Source: Apoderus coryli (taxonomy: Eukaryota > Arthropoda > Insecta > Coleoptera > Attelabidae). From it: a stretch of 64,000 bases of DNA. Shown here one piece after another: positions 1 through 13,836 of the stretch (position 1 is the stretch's first letter; every line of letters starts with the position of its first letter). Under the pieces are notes generated by a model that was not told the DNA's origin, ran no database searches, and saw only the letters and a list, made by a program, of their open reading frames with translations. The stretch is taken from the NCBI GenBank assembly GCA_911728435.2, contig OU452210.1:9734001-9798000 (forward strand). Reading direction: 5' to 3'. The position numbers were made by a program, and so were the translations under genes.

Positions 1-2759
1 AGAAGAAAATACAATGTATTACAGCCCTTAAATCTAATTCTCTCCCTATCAATGCACGTCTTGAGCTTCCCAGCTCCTCAAGCTTCCCGCGAAGAGGCTT
101 TTTCAGCTAAAGTGAAAGTTATAAAATACCGATATTTACGTATAAAAATTCCTAATACAAAGTATTCGTTTTCTATTCAGAAGCATACAAAACTTATGAT
201 TAAAGTTGAAATAATAAATCGAAAAATTCACTTGCTACCAACTATTACAATATCAATTCCCACGAAATTATATATTTCATTTGGTACCGTAATTCATTGG
301 TAATATTTAACTGTAGGATATTTATACTATCTTTACGCATGAGTGTTAAGTAAGTATGTATAGTTACTAGTTTTGTTACGGCTGATTGCAACTAACACAC
401 ACATTGCTAAGGGCAATATAAAAATTTCACCTAGATACAGAACCAGAAGCCCCTATTATTACAATAGGCTTCCTGAATTGTGTAATTGTGTCGTTAGCAG
501 ATATTGTGGTCACGTGAGTTTATTTCCCAAAAAAAAAAACAAACGGTAATCGGTAGGTTTATTTACTATTACTTACACATTACATACATAAATCAACATA
601 AATTATCAAACAAAAAACTAACAAAATCAACTACAAATTTAATCAACGCACAGTATAAAAATACAAAACCAATGCAAACCAAATAATTCTTAAAATAATA
701 ATAATAATAATTTATTTGCCAATCAACTAATCGAAACAGTGCAAATAAATTTGCCTATAACCCCAAAAAAGTTTAGAACTTGAGCAGTGGGTCGGCAAGC
801 AAGTCTGCAATGTTTCTACTACCTATTTATAAAAATTATTCTATTAACTACAACATTTGATTCAAGACTTAGGACTAACTAAAACTTACTTAACATAGGA
901 CTATCCTATATTTTTTATTTTGACATAATTCAGAAAGGAAAATGAAGAAAAACAATTATATATTTATATAATAGTAAATCGTTTAAACCGAACGAAGTGG
1001 AATGTTAAAAGAAAATAAATTCAAATCAAATCAATCACCATAATAGAAGTTTTTTGCGTCAATAGACTAAACGTTCCCGCAATAATATTGTCGCGCATTT
1101 CGCAAATGTTGCCCGTTGCCTGTAACGCATATTATTTTTTGTATTTATTTTTTGTGCAACCCTAACACAAGCGTCTACATTTACGAAAGTTAAATCTATT
1201 ATTATTTAGCTCAAAATTAACCCCTTAGGAGACAATTTTATATGTTCTATATCTATTAGTAGTATTGCTAATTTATATTGGATTTTTGCCAATAAATTGC
1301 AGCGCCTTATGTAAACATAATGCTTTACATTCTGACCTTAGAAAATTTAGTCCCACGGTTTTCCCATGATCTGTGCTCAAGGAAATAATATCAAACTACA
1401 GTTTCAGTCATCTTGAAATTGACAACAGTAATCGTTAATTAACCACAACCCAATTTTGTGAGACGAGGACTCTTCTCTATCATTTGCCACAGTCAGAAAA
1501 TTTGCAGCGTGCGTGGTCGTACTACTTGGCTGTAAGCAACGTTCAAGACAGCCCAATACCGCTGTCACCACCGATAATAATGAAATTCTTCACTAAATAG
1601 TAGTAACTATCTATCGCATAAAGGTTAGGGGGATAATAAATAAAATTGGGTTAAGAGCGGAAGACTTTTTGGACCGAAAATACGAGTACATTAAAACGAG
1701 TCGATTCATAATTGAAAATTTGTGTAGGAAAAACCAATAAGCTTTGTAATAACGAGTATAGACGCTTTTGGACTCACCATGTATGTATTAATATGAAATT
1801 AAAATAAAATGATGTTATCTACGAAGAATATACATTTTTAGGTTCGCCAATAATTAATCATGCTAAATTAAACAGCAATTTATCAGCAACCTCAAGAATA
1901 TAATTAAGTAGATACTCTGGAGCCAACTAGAGTGCATTCTGTAATTTCTTTGTGTTCCTTTATGACCTGCATGTAGTTAATCGTTTGTTGAAGGTGAGCA
2001 AAACTATGAAAAGATATTATCATCACTAACACTAATTTTAAGTGAGCGTCAAAAGTCATTATACCTAATAGCCTTTGTTGTACGTATTATAATAACAATA
2101 ATCACCCTTTTTTCGATTTTTATTTTGTACGGCAACTGCAGGTATTGTTACTTAAGGTAAATGTTTATTTGGAATAATAGAAAAGGACATTTTTGTGTAA
2201 CTAAAAACAGGGTAAAATATTCATTATTTACTTTATTCGGCTAATTATTATACAGGGTTGTGCATAGCACTGTATGATTCACTGCACAGAAAAAAAATAT
2301 ATTGCATATCCAATTACAGACTTATTTTTGGATTCTTTTCTTTTAGTTAAATACAACTATTATCTAAGCATTTTCTCATCATTAAGATAATGATTGATTT
2401 GATTTTGTGGAAATAATAGGCAAATTATTGAAATCTAAATAAACGTACATTTACTTGGAAAATACAACTGGTTGCGTTAATGCTAAGGGGAATATTTCAA
2501 TCAACGGTAGGTTATCAATATATTTTTATTAGACCCTAATATTATTGCAATCATATATGTCGCTTATTAAATATCATAAAGAGAATTGAAACAATATTAA
2601 ATGCTCTTTTTAAACGAATAAAAAGATATTATTCTCTCAAAACTCTTCTATTTGTTTTGCTCAGTTTATATTTCCGGCAATAATATGAGTTATTAAGTAC
2701 ATGAATAAGGAATTCATTGAATTATAGTGTACCTCGAATTCAATGATTCTTATTGTTGG
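1..2759. other. AT-rich intergenic stretch
   Basis: No gene is recognised here. The sequence is AT-rich with short homopolymers and an (AAT)n run near 689-708. One GC-richer patch at about 1437-1602 is open for roughly 53 codons on the plus strand, but it has no early methionine and no family resemblance. The ORFs at 52-303 and 504-686 have low-complexity composition. Confidence 0.6.
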
Positions 2760-2965
2760 TGTGGACCTTATTGCCATCGGTACAATTTCAAGCTGTATCG
2801 AGGCAAGCGCGTGGTGGTAGGGATATATCATAGTGCCTCGGTTTTGTACTTCCTCTGTCGGCCGGGCTGATCTCAGATCTCACTACTTAACGCTAAAGTT
2901 GCTATAGCCTGTCTTCGGGCAGTGTTGTTTTGTTACTGTTGTTTGAGGGTACCTATTTATACATA
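2760..2965 (+). promoter_or_regulatory. GC-richer leader upstream of the SAM-like ORF
   Basis: About 200 bases directly upstream of the ATG at 2966 are clearly richer in G and C than the surroundings. This fits a promoter or 5' leader of the SAM-like gene remnant. No TATA box or initiator can be assigned with confidence, so the call rests on composition and position only. Confidence 0.25.
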
Positions 2966-3565
2966 ATGGAAGATCTTTTGAAAAGTTGGGATTTGGAGCA
3001 ATTAATACCTGTGTTTAATGGTAAGTTAGTAAGTTATCTTACGTTGAAAGTGAACGCAAACTATTAATTTCTCGATTAATTTGATTGCAAAACGCCAAGA
3101 GTAAAAAATTTCTAAATTTAGTGAATAAAACGGAAATATGTACATTTTCAGAAAATTGCATTTCATTGAATAATATAAACGATTTATCTACCGAAATGAT
3201 AGCTGAATTAGTACCTAAAATAGGAACTGGGATAATTTTCATAAAATCGTTGAAAAATTACAAAAAAAAACATCGGAAATGATGGCAAACTTGTAATATT
3301 TTCATTCATCGGGTATGCAATACATTGATAATAATTACGGAGAAATATTTCAGACGCCTGGAGATATAGAAGAAAAAATACAATATCACAAATAAACAAA
3401 GCATTGAAGAGAAAAATACATCAGCATGTACAACCGTATCTTCTAGTACAAGGACCAATAAACAAAATTGAAAATAGTTATATCGTAATTGATAAGTTAC
3501 ATTTTCATATACATCAGTTTTCAAAGGCTTAGATATATTGTTCAAGTATTTTTTATAATGTATAA
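2966..3565 (+). pseudogene. SAM-like domain gene remnant in three exon-like pieces
   Basis: ATG at 2966 opens an 18-codon exon that ends at a clean GTAAGT donor (exon 2966-3020). A TTTTCAG acceptor precedes 3152, and the joined phase continues to a stop at 3280-3282. The 61-residue product starts MEDLLKSWDLEQLIPVF and resembles the small helical SAM-like domains found at the N-terminus of many uncharacterised insect proteins. A third acceptor (CAG at 3351-3353) leads into an open stretch, 3354-3532, rich in Lys, Gln and His. It ends at a stop, but the next frame continues with a LDILFKYF-like segment, which suggests a one-base frameshift. Proteins of this type are often multi-copy and may travel with transposons; that is inference. 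Exon 1 plus exon 2 could be a short intact protein, but the broken third piece argues for a relic. Confidence 0.45.
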
Positions 3566-4619
3566 TAATAAATAACAATTTTCGTTCAATAATACTGCTT
3601 TAATCTAATCAACTTCGCAATAGATATAATTATTATTGAATCAATAATAATACACTACAAGATATAATTAAATTAAGAAAAGTTAGAAATGGTACCAAAC
3701 AGCTTAAAGCTTGCATTGAAAGAATGTAATTTCCAAGTAATAAAAAGTACCCTTGTAACCAATGAAACGCTATTGTTGTATGGACATTCAATCTTATCGT
3801 TTGTAATAAAATCGAGATTCAATTTAATTATATGTATGAATTACAATCAAGGAATCACTATAATTGAATTGTCCAATGGCATCCAATAATAAGTTTTATT
3901 TAAAAAAACAATGTCTTCTTATTATTTTCCAATAATAAGCGTTCGCTTGATTGCAATTTAACTATGTCCGAGGAATACTTAGTATAACATATCATTGACT
4001 GAAATGGTGAATTTTTGAAAACACAATAGTGTTTTTTCCGTGTGTAGATCGAGGGGGTTAATTAGTCTGAAATCACCACTTACTTCAGGTGAACTTATTT
4101 TATTTTGCTGAATATATCTATTAGTAGATATTGATTGAAATAAAACTTATGAAAGACAGTGTATTATTATTTGATACAAAATTGCAATGTGTAATGTAAT
4201 AATTATTCCAGTAAAATTATCATTATTACTGTTAAAATAAATTCGGTGGTTTTGTTGTCCACAATACAGCGTAATATGGCTCAAATTTTAAAAAATCTAT
4301 GCGCATTATTTGTGTGAATTGAAAGCACAAATGGCTGTACAAGCGTTAGACAAATGTATGTCATACAATACATTTGCTTTGTTACTTTACTGTAATGTTG
4401 TCTGATGTTTCAAATTTATAATGGAAGTAATGGTCTATGTTAGAATACCATTTTTAATCAATTTGAAAATATTGCTAGTTCCTCTACAGTCATTGTAGTG
4501 ATTTATTTTGTTTATTATGATCTTTAAACTGATTTACATTTGTGAAATAAAAAGCAAAGCAATTTATTCAACATAAATAACGTATTTATTATTGTTGTGG
4601 AAAGTAGTTGAAATGAAAG
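3566..4619. other. Intergenic, no recognised gene
   Basis: The stretch is AT-rich. An open frame at 3689-3889 (+, 66 codons, starts MVPNSLKLALKECNFQV) is not recognised. It could be a downstream piece of the preceding relic, but nothing in the sequence proves it. Confidence 0.4.
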
Positions 4620-4735
4620 ATTTAAAGATGCATTCCAAAACCCTAAGTATCTGAAAATAGCTAACAAAAGTTTATGATTAAGTCGTTCGAAAGCTTTAGA
4701 GTAGTCAAGAAGTAACATAGAAGTTAGGTGGCCCC
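4620..4735 (-). pseudogene. Non-LTR reverse transcriptase relic
   Basis: Read on the minus strand, this encodes LTSMLLLDYSKAFERLNHK followed by LLLAIFRYLGF. This matches the RT region with the pattern LLDxSKAFDxxNHxxLLxKLxxxGF that precedes the GVPQGS motif in non-LTR retrotransposons. The expected Asp after SKAF is Glu here. Only about 40 codons are recognisable, so this is a short decayed fragment. The flanking open frame (4524-4760) is low-complexity beyond this core. Confidence 0.65.
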
Positions 4736-6154
4736 AATAATAATTTATAAATACTAACAAGAAATCACTGCGTGATTTCCCAGTCGTTTTATGGTAGTTT
4801 TATCTATGACAAAAGTCATTGAGGGTTATAAAAAAAAAATTTCAAAAATCTATATATTGAAGATAAATTGAAACATTTTTGAGTTACCCCGTAGATCACC
4901 TCTACGAGCTTATAGTTACACGCTAAAGAATTCATGAATTCAAATCTAAATCAAAAGATTATTCAAAATATTACTTTTTTGACCTTAAAAAAATACACAA
5001 GTACATTTTTAACTCACCCTGTATATAAATTTAAAGTGTATGTTAAAAATTTCTAAACATTTAAAATTTATTCGATTGCAATCTAGAAAATTTGTTAAAT
5101 GTCGGCTAATTAATGTTTTTTTTTTTTGCATCACCCTGTACATGCTGCTTATTAGTTAATGTTGTTATAATCTGATAAATACTTAATTTAAATAATAAAT
5201 CCACTTGTCAAATTCAATAACCTTATAAAATTTTATACTAAATACCTACTATAAATATATTAGATAGGTATTTTAAATCTGCTAGTCTAAAAATGGCTGC
5301 CTATAATATGATTATCATCATAGGTGACGTTATTTTTTAGAACTACCACATCTCTCTATTTGAAAATCGTTGGTGTTAAATTAACATTAACGTTAATAGC
5401 GGCGGACGTTAATGTTTAGGATACCATATCTCTCTATTATGGGTCGTTGGTTTGTCATAATTTGGTAGTATTTTTTTCTAACGTTGGTGTCACTTATTTT
5501 AGTTTAGTTGACACTTCTAGTTCACGTCATAATTTAGTTTTGGTAAGATGTTTTTTCTAACGACAGACAAATTGCTTGTGTCAAATAGTTTATTATTATT
5601 TTCTTTATTTACATTAATAGCCTAAGAGTTTTCGGCATTATTTTTATGTTTAAGATCAATTTCTATCAACATGTTGTATATTGTAGTGTTATAAAATGGT
5701 TATTCCATATAGTTGTAGTCAATTTAGAAGTTGTTATTGTGTATTTGAAGTAATATTACTGAAAAAGTGATAATAATCTAAAGTGACAGTGTCATGAGAG
5801 CCGTCAGATGGGTGGATGTGATCATATATTTTGCAATAACTGATGGATGGGAAATAGTTGATATCTCCCTCTGCGTCGCACACAAAATGAACTTTTGTAG
5901 ATGTAATTAAATTAATTAATAAAATAGTGTGGCTGCATTAAATCCCCTTGAAAAGTACCCGTTGGGATTCAGCAAAAAACAAATTTTCTATATAGACAGA
6001 CCTGCGGCTGTACCTTCGGTGCAGCTTTAAGTTAAGTCAAGTCAAGTTAGATAGCAGTCATTTTTTTGCAGATTTTCGACGACAAAGACAGCACGATCAG
6101 AAATTATAAGGATTAATAGGTATGAGATCCTTGTATTGGACAGGATTACTATTT
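4736..6154. other. Intergenic with short repeat motifs
   Basis: No coding sequence is recognised. Two CACCCTGTA motifs lie at 5015 and 5132, both in the same orientation, and a degenerate tandem repeat lies at 5338-5453 (listed separately). Confidence 0.5.
5338..5453. repeat. Imperfect tandem repeat with an internal inverted repeat
   Basis: Two diverged direct copies carry the shared cores TCTCTCTATT and TCGTTGG, at about 5338-5376 and 5417-5453. Between them is a perfect 11-bp inverted repeat: AACATTAACGT (5383-5393) and ACGTTAATGTT (5406-5416). It may be part of an old MITE; no family is recognised. Confidence 0.5.
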
Positions 6155-6206
6155 TTAGGGATATGTTTCGGGCACTTTCAATTCATCATCACTGGAGCTT
6201 TTCACT
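6155..6206 (-). repeat. Retroelement-like 3' motif (CTGATGATG...CCGAAAC class)
   Basis: On the minus strand this reads CAGTGATGATG, then a spacer, then GCCCGAAACATATCCC. The same layout recurs at 7014-7041 and 14969-15004. Such 'GATG - short stem - CGAAAC' motifs are common at retroelement ends in arthropods. The stem is poorly kept in this copy. Confidence 0.4.
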
Positions 6207-7013
6207 AAATGCACATACAAGAAGTTCGTTTTATGATATTTGAGAAACTGGCCCCATGTTGCATAAAATCATGTATTATCTTTGGTGTTTATCCATCCAC
6301 TTCAATAGCAGTGGAATATTTAACAAATAAAAGTCCATATTGTAATGTGTGATAAATATGATGAAATAAAGAAGGGAAAAGCACAAGCAAAATAAAATAG
6401 CGTTTCTACGGGTGCCAGAGAGGCGAACACCCATTATATTACATTATGTTTCTGAGTTGTTGATATTAACCCAAGTCTTTCTGTCGTTTTTCCTATAGTG
6501 TTTGTTCCTTACTGTGTTACTGTTATTACTATCAGGCTGTTTATGTGACAATTCTGGATAAATGGTATGTTTCTCTTAAGAAATTCATACCAGATGGTTA
6601 TAGCTTTTTCATAAATCGGACAAATACTGAAATTATATACACGCCTCGTGAATTTTTATCTGTTTATCGTTTTATTATTACTACATATATATATATATAT
6701 ATATACGCAAGATGCATTATTTCGAACTTGACTTGTTTAAACCTACGTAGAAATTTATTTTTGCCATTTTTGGTGTGTTCCTGCTGTTGCAAATATTTCA
6801 GTATTTAAACTCTCTTTTTCGCCATTTGACTGTTGTTGACCTGTGTTTGACTGTTTATTTCAGCCTCCACGAAATCTAATATATACAAATTTGGTTTTTA
6901 AAAAATTATCAAAACGCCATTGCTGAAAGCTAGTTAAGTCCATCCACAATATAAAGATTTCCTTTCTAATGATTTATAAAAATAATGAAATAGCTTTTGT
7001 GATTTCCTAACCA
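6207..7013. other. Intergenic, no recognised gene
   Basis: The stretch is AT-rich. The open frame at 6545-6808 runs through the AT microsatellite at 6685 and has no family resemblance. Confidence 0.5.
6685..6705. repeat. (AT)n microsatellite
   Basis: About ten uninterrupted AT dinucleotides. Confidence 0.95.
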
Positions 7014-7041
7014 CTGATGATGGAGCCTGCTGCTCCGGAAA
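7014..7041 (+). repeat. Hairpin motif: CTGATGATG, GGAGC/GCTCC stem, CGGAAA
   Basis: CTGATGATG is followed directly by a perfect 5-bp stem (GGAGC, loop CTGCT, GCTCC) and then GGAAA. This is the best-formed of three related motifs in the window (the others are near 6155 and 14969). It probably marks the end of an old retroelement. No coding part is recognisable upstream. Confidence 0.5.
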
Positions 7042-10000
7042 ATGCTCATGACTATAATCTTGGAAATCGTTTTGGTTTGGATTATTAATAATTAAAAATC
7101 AAATACATGTGTAAAATTTCATTGATGTATCTGAAAAAGTTTCGTTAATATTCACAAAAAAATCATCATCAGGGGCTAATTTTAATCTCGTTTTTGTTTT
7201 TACACAAATATAATATGTGATATTTGGTTTTTATGAAATATAAATTTTTTTCTAACATTAGTTTTTTTTTTCCTGCTAAAATTTCTGTTCCTAATAGAGT
7301 TAACTAAAATCAATTGCGAGGCTTCGCGCATGATAATGCCTTGACTGTTGTTTACTTGTTTCCATATGTTTTAGTCAAGAATTTAAAGTCTATGGTGACA
7401 ATACACTAATAATAATAATAACGTCCTCAACTAACCAACTACTTTAATCAAAAACTCGAAATTAAAAAAAAATTGCAAGAATTCCCTCCAATCTCTTGAA
7501 TATTCCAATTTTTTTTATTAAATATATTTTGTTACAGTACTATCCACCCCTGTTTAGAAAACACTTATTATACTCATAAAGGAACTAATAAATAAATCAT
7601 TTAAACATATAAAATTACAAAATCAATGAAATAGAAATTTAAAAAAAAAAATTAAACGGTTGTATGAACAATTTAAAAACCGATAAATTTTCTTATTATA
7701 TTTATACATTAGATACATATTGGATTATAGAACTTTCCCCAAAATTTACCACCTCATCCCCTAAATAGAATCAACCCTATAAGACTTTCCACACAACTAC
7801 AATCAGATTGAATGCGAGTAGCATCATTTTCTTTTGTGGGGTGACACTTGTAATAAAAAAGGTGGCAGTTGTATTTTTTATTAATGACCGGGCTCGCCCA
7901 AGAACTGGGATTTTAAGGAGAGTGGCATAAATATAAGAAAAACGTGTTTTTCTTGTCAAATGTTAATGTTTATTGGATGAAAATTATTTGAGAAAATATT
8001 TTCAAAAATCTTGAAACATAATACATGATTACCTTACTATAGTCACAAAATATTTTGAATTGGATGTATTTTTTCTTTGAATTTAGGGTACTAGGTCCGC
8101 CGAGTATTCTAAACCCACGAAAAACACAAACTGAGGTAATTTAATAACAGCAGCGAACTAGATATTGGTGAAAATTAGTTTGCCAAAACGGCTAAACACA
8201 TTTGTTTTCATGTCTTCAAGAGATTTAATGTTACTCGATATATTTTTTGAATATTCTATTTCGGAAGTCCAACCCTGTTCACCACTATCAAATATACCCT
8301 TATGTTACATCTGAGAGCATTTATTGTATTTAAGGCAATTAAATTTTGTGTTAAATCAAATCGCCGGTTTCTTATTTCGAAAACCTTTTCTATTATAACG
8401 AATGCACTCAAATAATTATTTTTAACGTTTCTTTTCTTGTATTGAAATGACACAATTAGATATCTAACTGGTATAATACTTAACGAGGTTTTGTTTGAAA
8501 ACTAAAGAATATTATGTGTACACATTTGGAAGATTTTAACTTGTTTTCGAACTTGTTTTTTTTCTTTTGTTATAACTTAATTGTTTATGGGAAAAGACAA
8601 GTCTAACTGTCAACCGAATATGATTTGCTATGGTTTAAATAAAACTAAACAATAAAAGTAAAGACATCAATAACAAAACTTTTTCCCATATGTTATATGA
8701 AAACCGATGTGGTGTGTAATAAATACGGTTTTGCTTTCTTCCTGAGATCCACTGGAGATATGGCACGAATTATTTCAATTTCTTTTCTTTCCACAGTTTT
8801 TCTCACCCCATCATAGGGTTTTAACGCCAGTTTATTTTCTCACATGATATATGATTGGATTGTTGCACATTTCTTAGATTTATTTAGTTTTGGTATTTTA
8901 TTAACTTCGCAACAAAATAAATTTAACTTAGACATTTTAGAAGATTTCGTCCTTAATTCTTATTTATGATTAAACTCACGAACTATAATAAATTTATGCC
9001 AAATACCTAACCGAACGAAAACACTATTAAGGAAGTGGAAATCCTTTAGTCATAAAAATTAATTTCCTATAAAATATTTAATGCTTAATTTGAAAAACAT
9101 GCGAAAGAATTCAAAAGTAAAAATAATTTCGCATTTAGTTTGGGTTCAAAATTCCAAAAACTATTAATATTATTAAAAGTAGATTAAGCACAGTGAGACA
9201 TACAAGAGCATATATATATGTACAACGTACCATCTACATACACATAGTAATGCATATCCCACCATACAGAGGCCGAAACAATCCAATGTATAGGTAACAC
9301 CAGCCGTAACAATAGAAAATAAAAATAGTGTAAACACAAAATTATTTTCTTTTTATTATATTTACGGTCATAAATTCATAGTCTAATAACAAATTAATAA
9401 AAATTTAAACGCAAATAAATTCGAATAATATCCTGTGATACTAACAAGTAGTTTAAAAGCAGACTTTAAAAATATCTAGAAGTGGTCGTAACACCTATTT
9501 CCTTTTTGTTAAACAAGTATATTAATAAAACACATTTGATGTCAAAACATTATATACAAATACAAAATAACCACTCATTATTAAATAATAAATTATTACG
9601 TTCTGTACTAATTAAGATAAATTTCCGTTCTTAAGCATGACACTCTGATAAAGAATCTTTGCAATATATATCCACTACCCGTTTTGAAATACCCGTATGC
9701 CAACCATATCTTATGCAGAAGTAGGAATATTAATTTTTGCATTATACTTTTGTGTTACTCTGTATATAATAATGTATAAACCACTGCTTACTATAAGGCA
9801 GATTAGTTCCACTTAACCGCTTGCTTAACCGAATAGAACAAATTACAGCAAAGGCCTTATTATACAGAGTGTCACTATTAATATTACTGAATTGATCGAC
9901 ACCTTTTCCATATAATTAGATATCAAAAACCAAAATAAAAACCCTGAAGAATCGCGCTCATTCTAGCGATAATATTTCACTTTACTAGCCTCAATTGGTT

Positions 10001-13000
10001 ATGATAATGTTTACCTGCTCAAAAACGATTTTTTTCCCGTAACATTGTCCTGGTTTAGATCACTTGTGAAGATTTCTGGATAGGGAAGGGTATAGGGGTA
10101 GGGTTTCTGGGCATTGCACATGACCTGTAGTCATACTTGTCCAATTTTTTGCTATTGAAACATTTTATTTGAACACGCTAAACAGGCTTGGTAGTCTGCA
10201 TTGAATCTCGCGATATATAAGGCTTAAATAATTAATTTTGCTGTAATATAAGGTATATTAAGTTGATTTTTTTATTGTTATTATTATTAAATATTTTTTA
10301 TATTTCAATACACATAGTTATCTTCTTCAAGTTTCAAATGGTTTTTTTAAATGATATTGATTTTGTTATTAAAATCGAAATTTCTCCTAAAGTCAATATC
10401 GTTGGATTTTTATTTTAAATTTTGAGATCAACTGAAAATCACATCGGTTTTTGAGACAACTAGTATAAATTCCAACACAATACTAGGATATAATATAATG
10501 CAATATATCTGTAGATGACCCTACTACCTAGTATCAAAGGCCTTTGTTATTGCAACGAAGACATTTCAACAGAACATCATTCAGTAAGGGATTTTGTTAA
10601 CTAATTCGATGATTGATATCATATTATTAATATTATAGGGTTAAAATATATTTTTCTTTATTGCTTATGTATAGACTTCAAGAAAACTTAATACAAATCT
10701 GTGGATAAGATTATTTGCTGTTATATTTTCCGTTAAGTTTTAGTTTATTAATCATTATTATTCAGCCCTTTGATTTTCGAGCAAACTAAAGTCATTCTTA
10801 AGTTTGTTCGAACCAACTGGCCAGTGGTTAAAGCAGTACCTGTCAAACTGACAGTAACTGTCGAACAATGGACCATGGAAGTTTTAAAATTGCTACTTAT
10901 TTGAATAGTTTCTTGAAACTCGGGGTAGTGTTAAATTTAAAGGATTTTGCTTTAGGAAATTAGCTTTTCATAATAGTAATAGGTATAAAAAAGCAATAAA
11001 ATTTGCAAAGATTGAAAAGCACAAAAATATACAATATATACCGTGCATTATACTTTTCTCTCTTTTATTTCATACAAGCGCATGTTTCTATTCTTTAGTG
11101 CAGAGTAAGAAACATGCCAAACCATTGTATGCCTGAAAAAGGACTAGGTATTTTCCGGAGCATTACAGAAAATCAGTCTGAAAAAAAAACTGCAAAGAAA
11201 AGAATCTCTTTATTTCCGGCCATGCAGAGATGTATCTATTCAAAATCGTATATCACGTTGAGTTTAACTCGTTGGAAAATCGCTGTTGCAGGTTTTCTTC
11301 AATAACATCTATGTCAATTAAGTTTTTTCGTTATTAATGATTGTGTAACAGGATTTGTAATTTCTCTAAATATTAAAAATTGCTCGACCATCGCAGCTAC
11401 GAAATGTATTAGTGATTGTTGATTTTTCTTCTTCTAAAATTATGCTAATGACATTGCTTTTATTAAATTTGGTTATGTTTGGGAACCCGTCTCTGTATGA
11501 TTTTTAATACAGACATCAAAGAAGGCCTTTTGCTTTAAGAGCTCATTTCTTTAGAAATATATTGTTATTACTGTCAATCCACATGTAAAATTTAATCCCG
11601 TGGGGGTTGATACACATTTCATTTCCCGAGTTTAAAAAAGATGTCTCTCAATCGCTCAATGTTCTTTTTGGATAAGAACAAACGAATGTGCAGACCTTCA
11701 AGGTAAATGGGAATACCGAATAATACCTACTGTGTAATGAACTTTTATGTATATGAATGAATACGGTAGATATTTTTATATTATTATTATTATTTTGAAT
11801 AAAGATCAGAGAATTTAATAAATATGCATGATGTAGACGGCATACTATATTTTTTACTTTAATATACCGAATTATTGAATTTTCATCCCTTTGTCGGTAT
11901 ATTTTATGTAAAAATATGTTTCTATACTTAATAAATGCAGGAGGCTCTAATCCAAGATGTTGATGTGTAGGTCTCAACCTAGCAAGTTTTCCAGAAAAAA
12001 ATGATAACGTGATATAAATAAAATAAAACCAAAGAGAACATCCAGCTTCTTCAGTGGTTCGGATTCTTCAAATACCCTCTCCAATTTGAATTGAGATGTT
12101 TAAGGAATGTAAATCCAAATATTTTCTGTTGCATTAGTGTTATGAACTAAGTGTTTAGTCATTTTTGGACGTAGGTTTTTTCCTTTTAGCAACAGAAGAT
12201 CGTCACTCAGATCACTCGAAGATAATTAATTGTTCCAGAAAGGCTAGAAAACGAAATTTATGGTTATGTTCCAAACAAACAGCAAATGAGAGTGTGTTAA
12301 AATTGGACCTCCAGATTAGGACAAACTAGGATTGGAGCATGCCTTTGAAATGTTCTGGAAGGCAAAGGGAATTGCCCAACTGAGAGCATGTTCAAGAAAT
12401 TATTAAAAAAATGGATAACAAATGGCGTGATCTACAGGAATTTGCTGCCTCAGTATTTTTAATCGATTCTGCGACTCCAAAAACATTCATATGAAAAGAT
12501 TGACACCGTTATTTCGAATAATTCATACACAGAAAAAGTAGTAAAAATAATATTTTTTTTAACTCGATTTCGAAAAATTTATATAAAAAGCTACACTTAT
12601 TTTGAGCAGTTCTATCACCTCTAGCAATTTGGCCATGTCTTTCTGAAACACCCTGTGTAATAGATACCCCAGAGTCTCACCTTTCTTATTTACATACTTG
12701 TAATCTACATCAGGATTTTCGTTAAACACGTTCAGGTAAATCGATCAGTCACCAATCTATCAGTTTATTAAAAACTGATCCTTGTTGAAAAATCAAACGA
12801 ATACATTTTTTTATAACAGTATTTTTACTGAAAGAAACCTAATAATCATTTATGTTTCTTTCCAATTCTAAAAGGACAGAGGGTTTCCGAAATAACATGT
12901 CCTTTTGCGTTTTGATGTCTTCCTTCAAAAGGTCCGTGCGTGGTGTATCAGCAAAAAATAATAACAAGACGTCAATAACTCTGAATAAATCTTATTGAAA

Positions 13001-13836
13001 TGTTATTCTTTCTCCCCTTTTTTGGACACAAATTCCTAATCTAAATCCTGTTGTATACAAAATCCAGTTTTTCGTAATAGTCATATTAAGAATTCCAGAA
13101 AAAACAATTTTATTATCGTGTGTGTAAATAAAAGTCCACGTATTATATTGGTTCACCTTTTGTTTATTGTGATATTAAGGTGTAATAGTATAACGAAAAC
13201 TGAAAATAAACTACAAGAGAACATTTTAACAGAAATTTATGTCAATATGTAGGGGCTTAATGGGTGATAACTGAGACGTGATGGTTATTATAAGCCATTT
13301 ACTCAAACACACAGAGGTGGACTCAGTCTGTATATTTGCCTGTATAATCTTTTCCTAGTTTTCACGCTACTTTTTAAAAAACTAGATTGTTCAGGTTCAT
13401 ACTAAAACTCAAGCTATTCGACGGTCCCATTACAGAGCGAATATGACACCTGCTGTACTTTTAGCAGAGGTTCAATACTGACAATCAAAAATCGGTCCTG
13501 ATTTTATCACTTGAGGGAGTAATAACCAATTAATTAATACAAATTATATTCTTTGCCTGATCTGAAACAGAACCTTAGTAATGTTTTTATACGACATCGA
13601 CAGTTGTCCCAGAAATACGAGTGAACAGTTCTACCTCAATGAGTATTTATTGAACAAAATACAAGTGATCACAGTCCTTCGTACCAGTTCCATATTAAAG
13701 TTCAGAGAGCAGCCCGTTCAATGTTTGAAGGAATCAACAAATCGTTGATGTTCAACAAAGTCATGAGTCATGATCGATGATTTGAGAGAAAACTTTGCTG
13801 AGGTGTTTAAGCATATACACTGAGACTTGATCGTAA
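7042..13836. other. Long gene-poor intergenic stretch
   Basis: Nearly 7 kb of AT-rich DNA with no recognised gene, RNA or intact element. There is a CACCCTGTGTA motif at 12649 and a TGTCAAACTGACAG-type small palindrome near 10840. An unrecognised minus-strand open frame lies at 11648-11977 (listed as rejected). Confidence 0.5.

Noticed and set aside
11648..11977. 109-codon minus-strand open frame (starts near RPTHQHLGLEPPAFIKYRN)
   Set aside because: The first part is codon-like, but most is Asn/Ile/Lys-rich from an AAT repeat. No family is recognised and no splice or start signals are clear.
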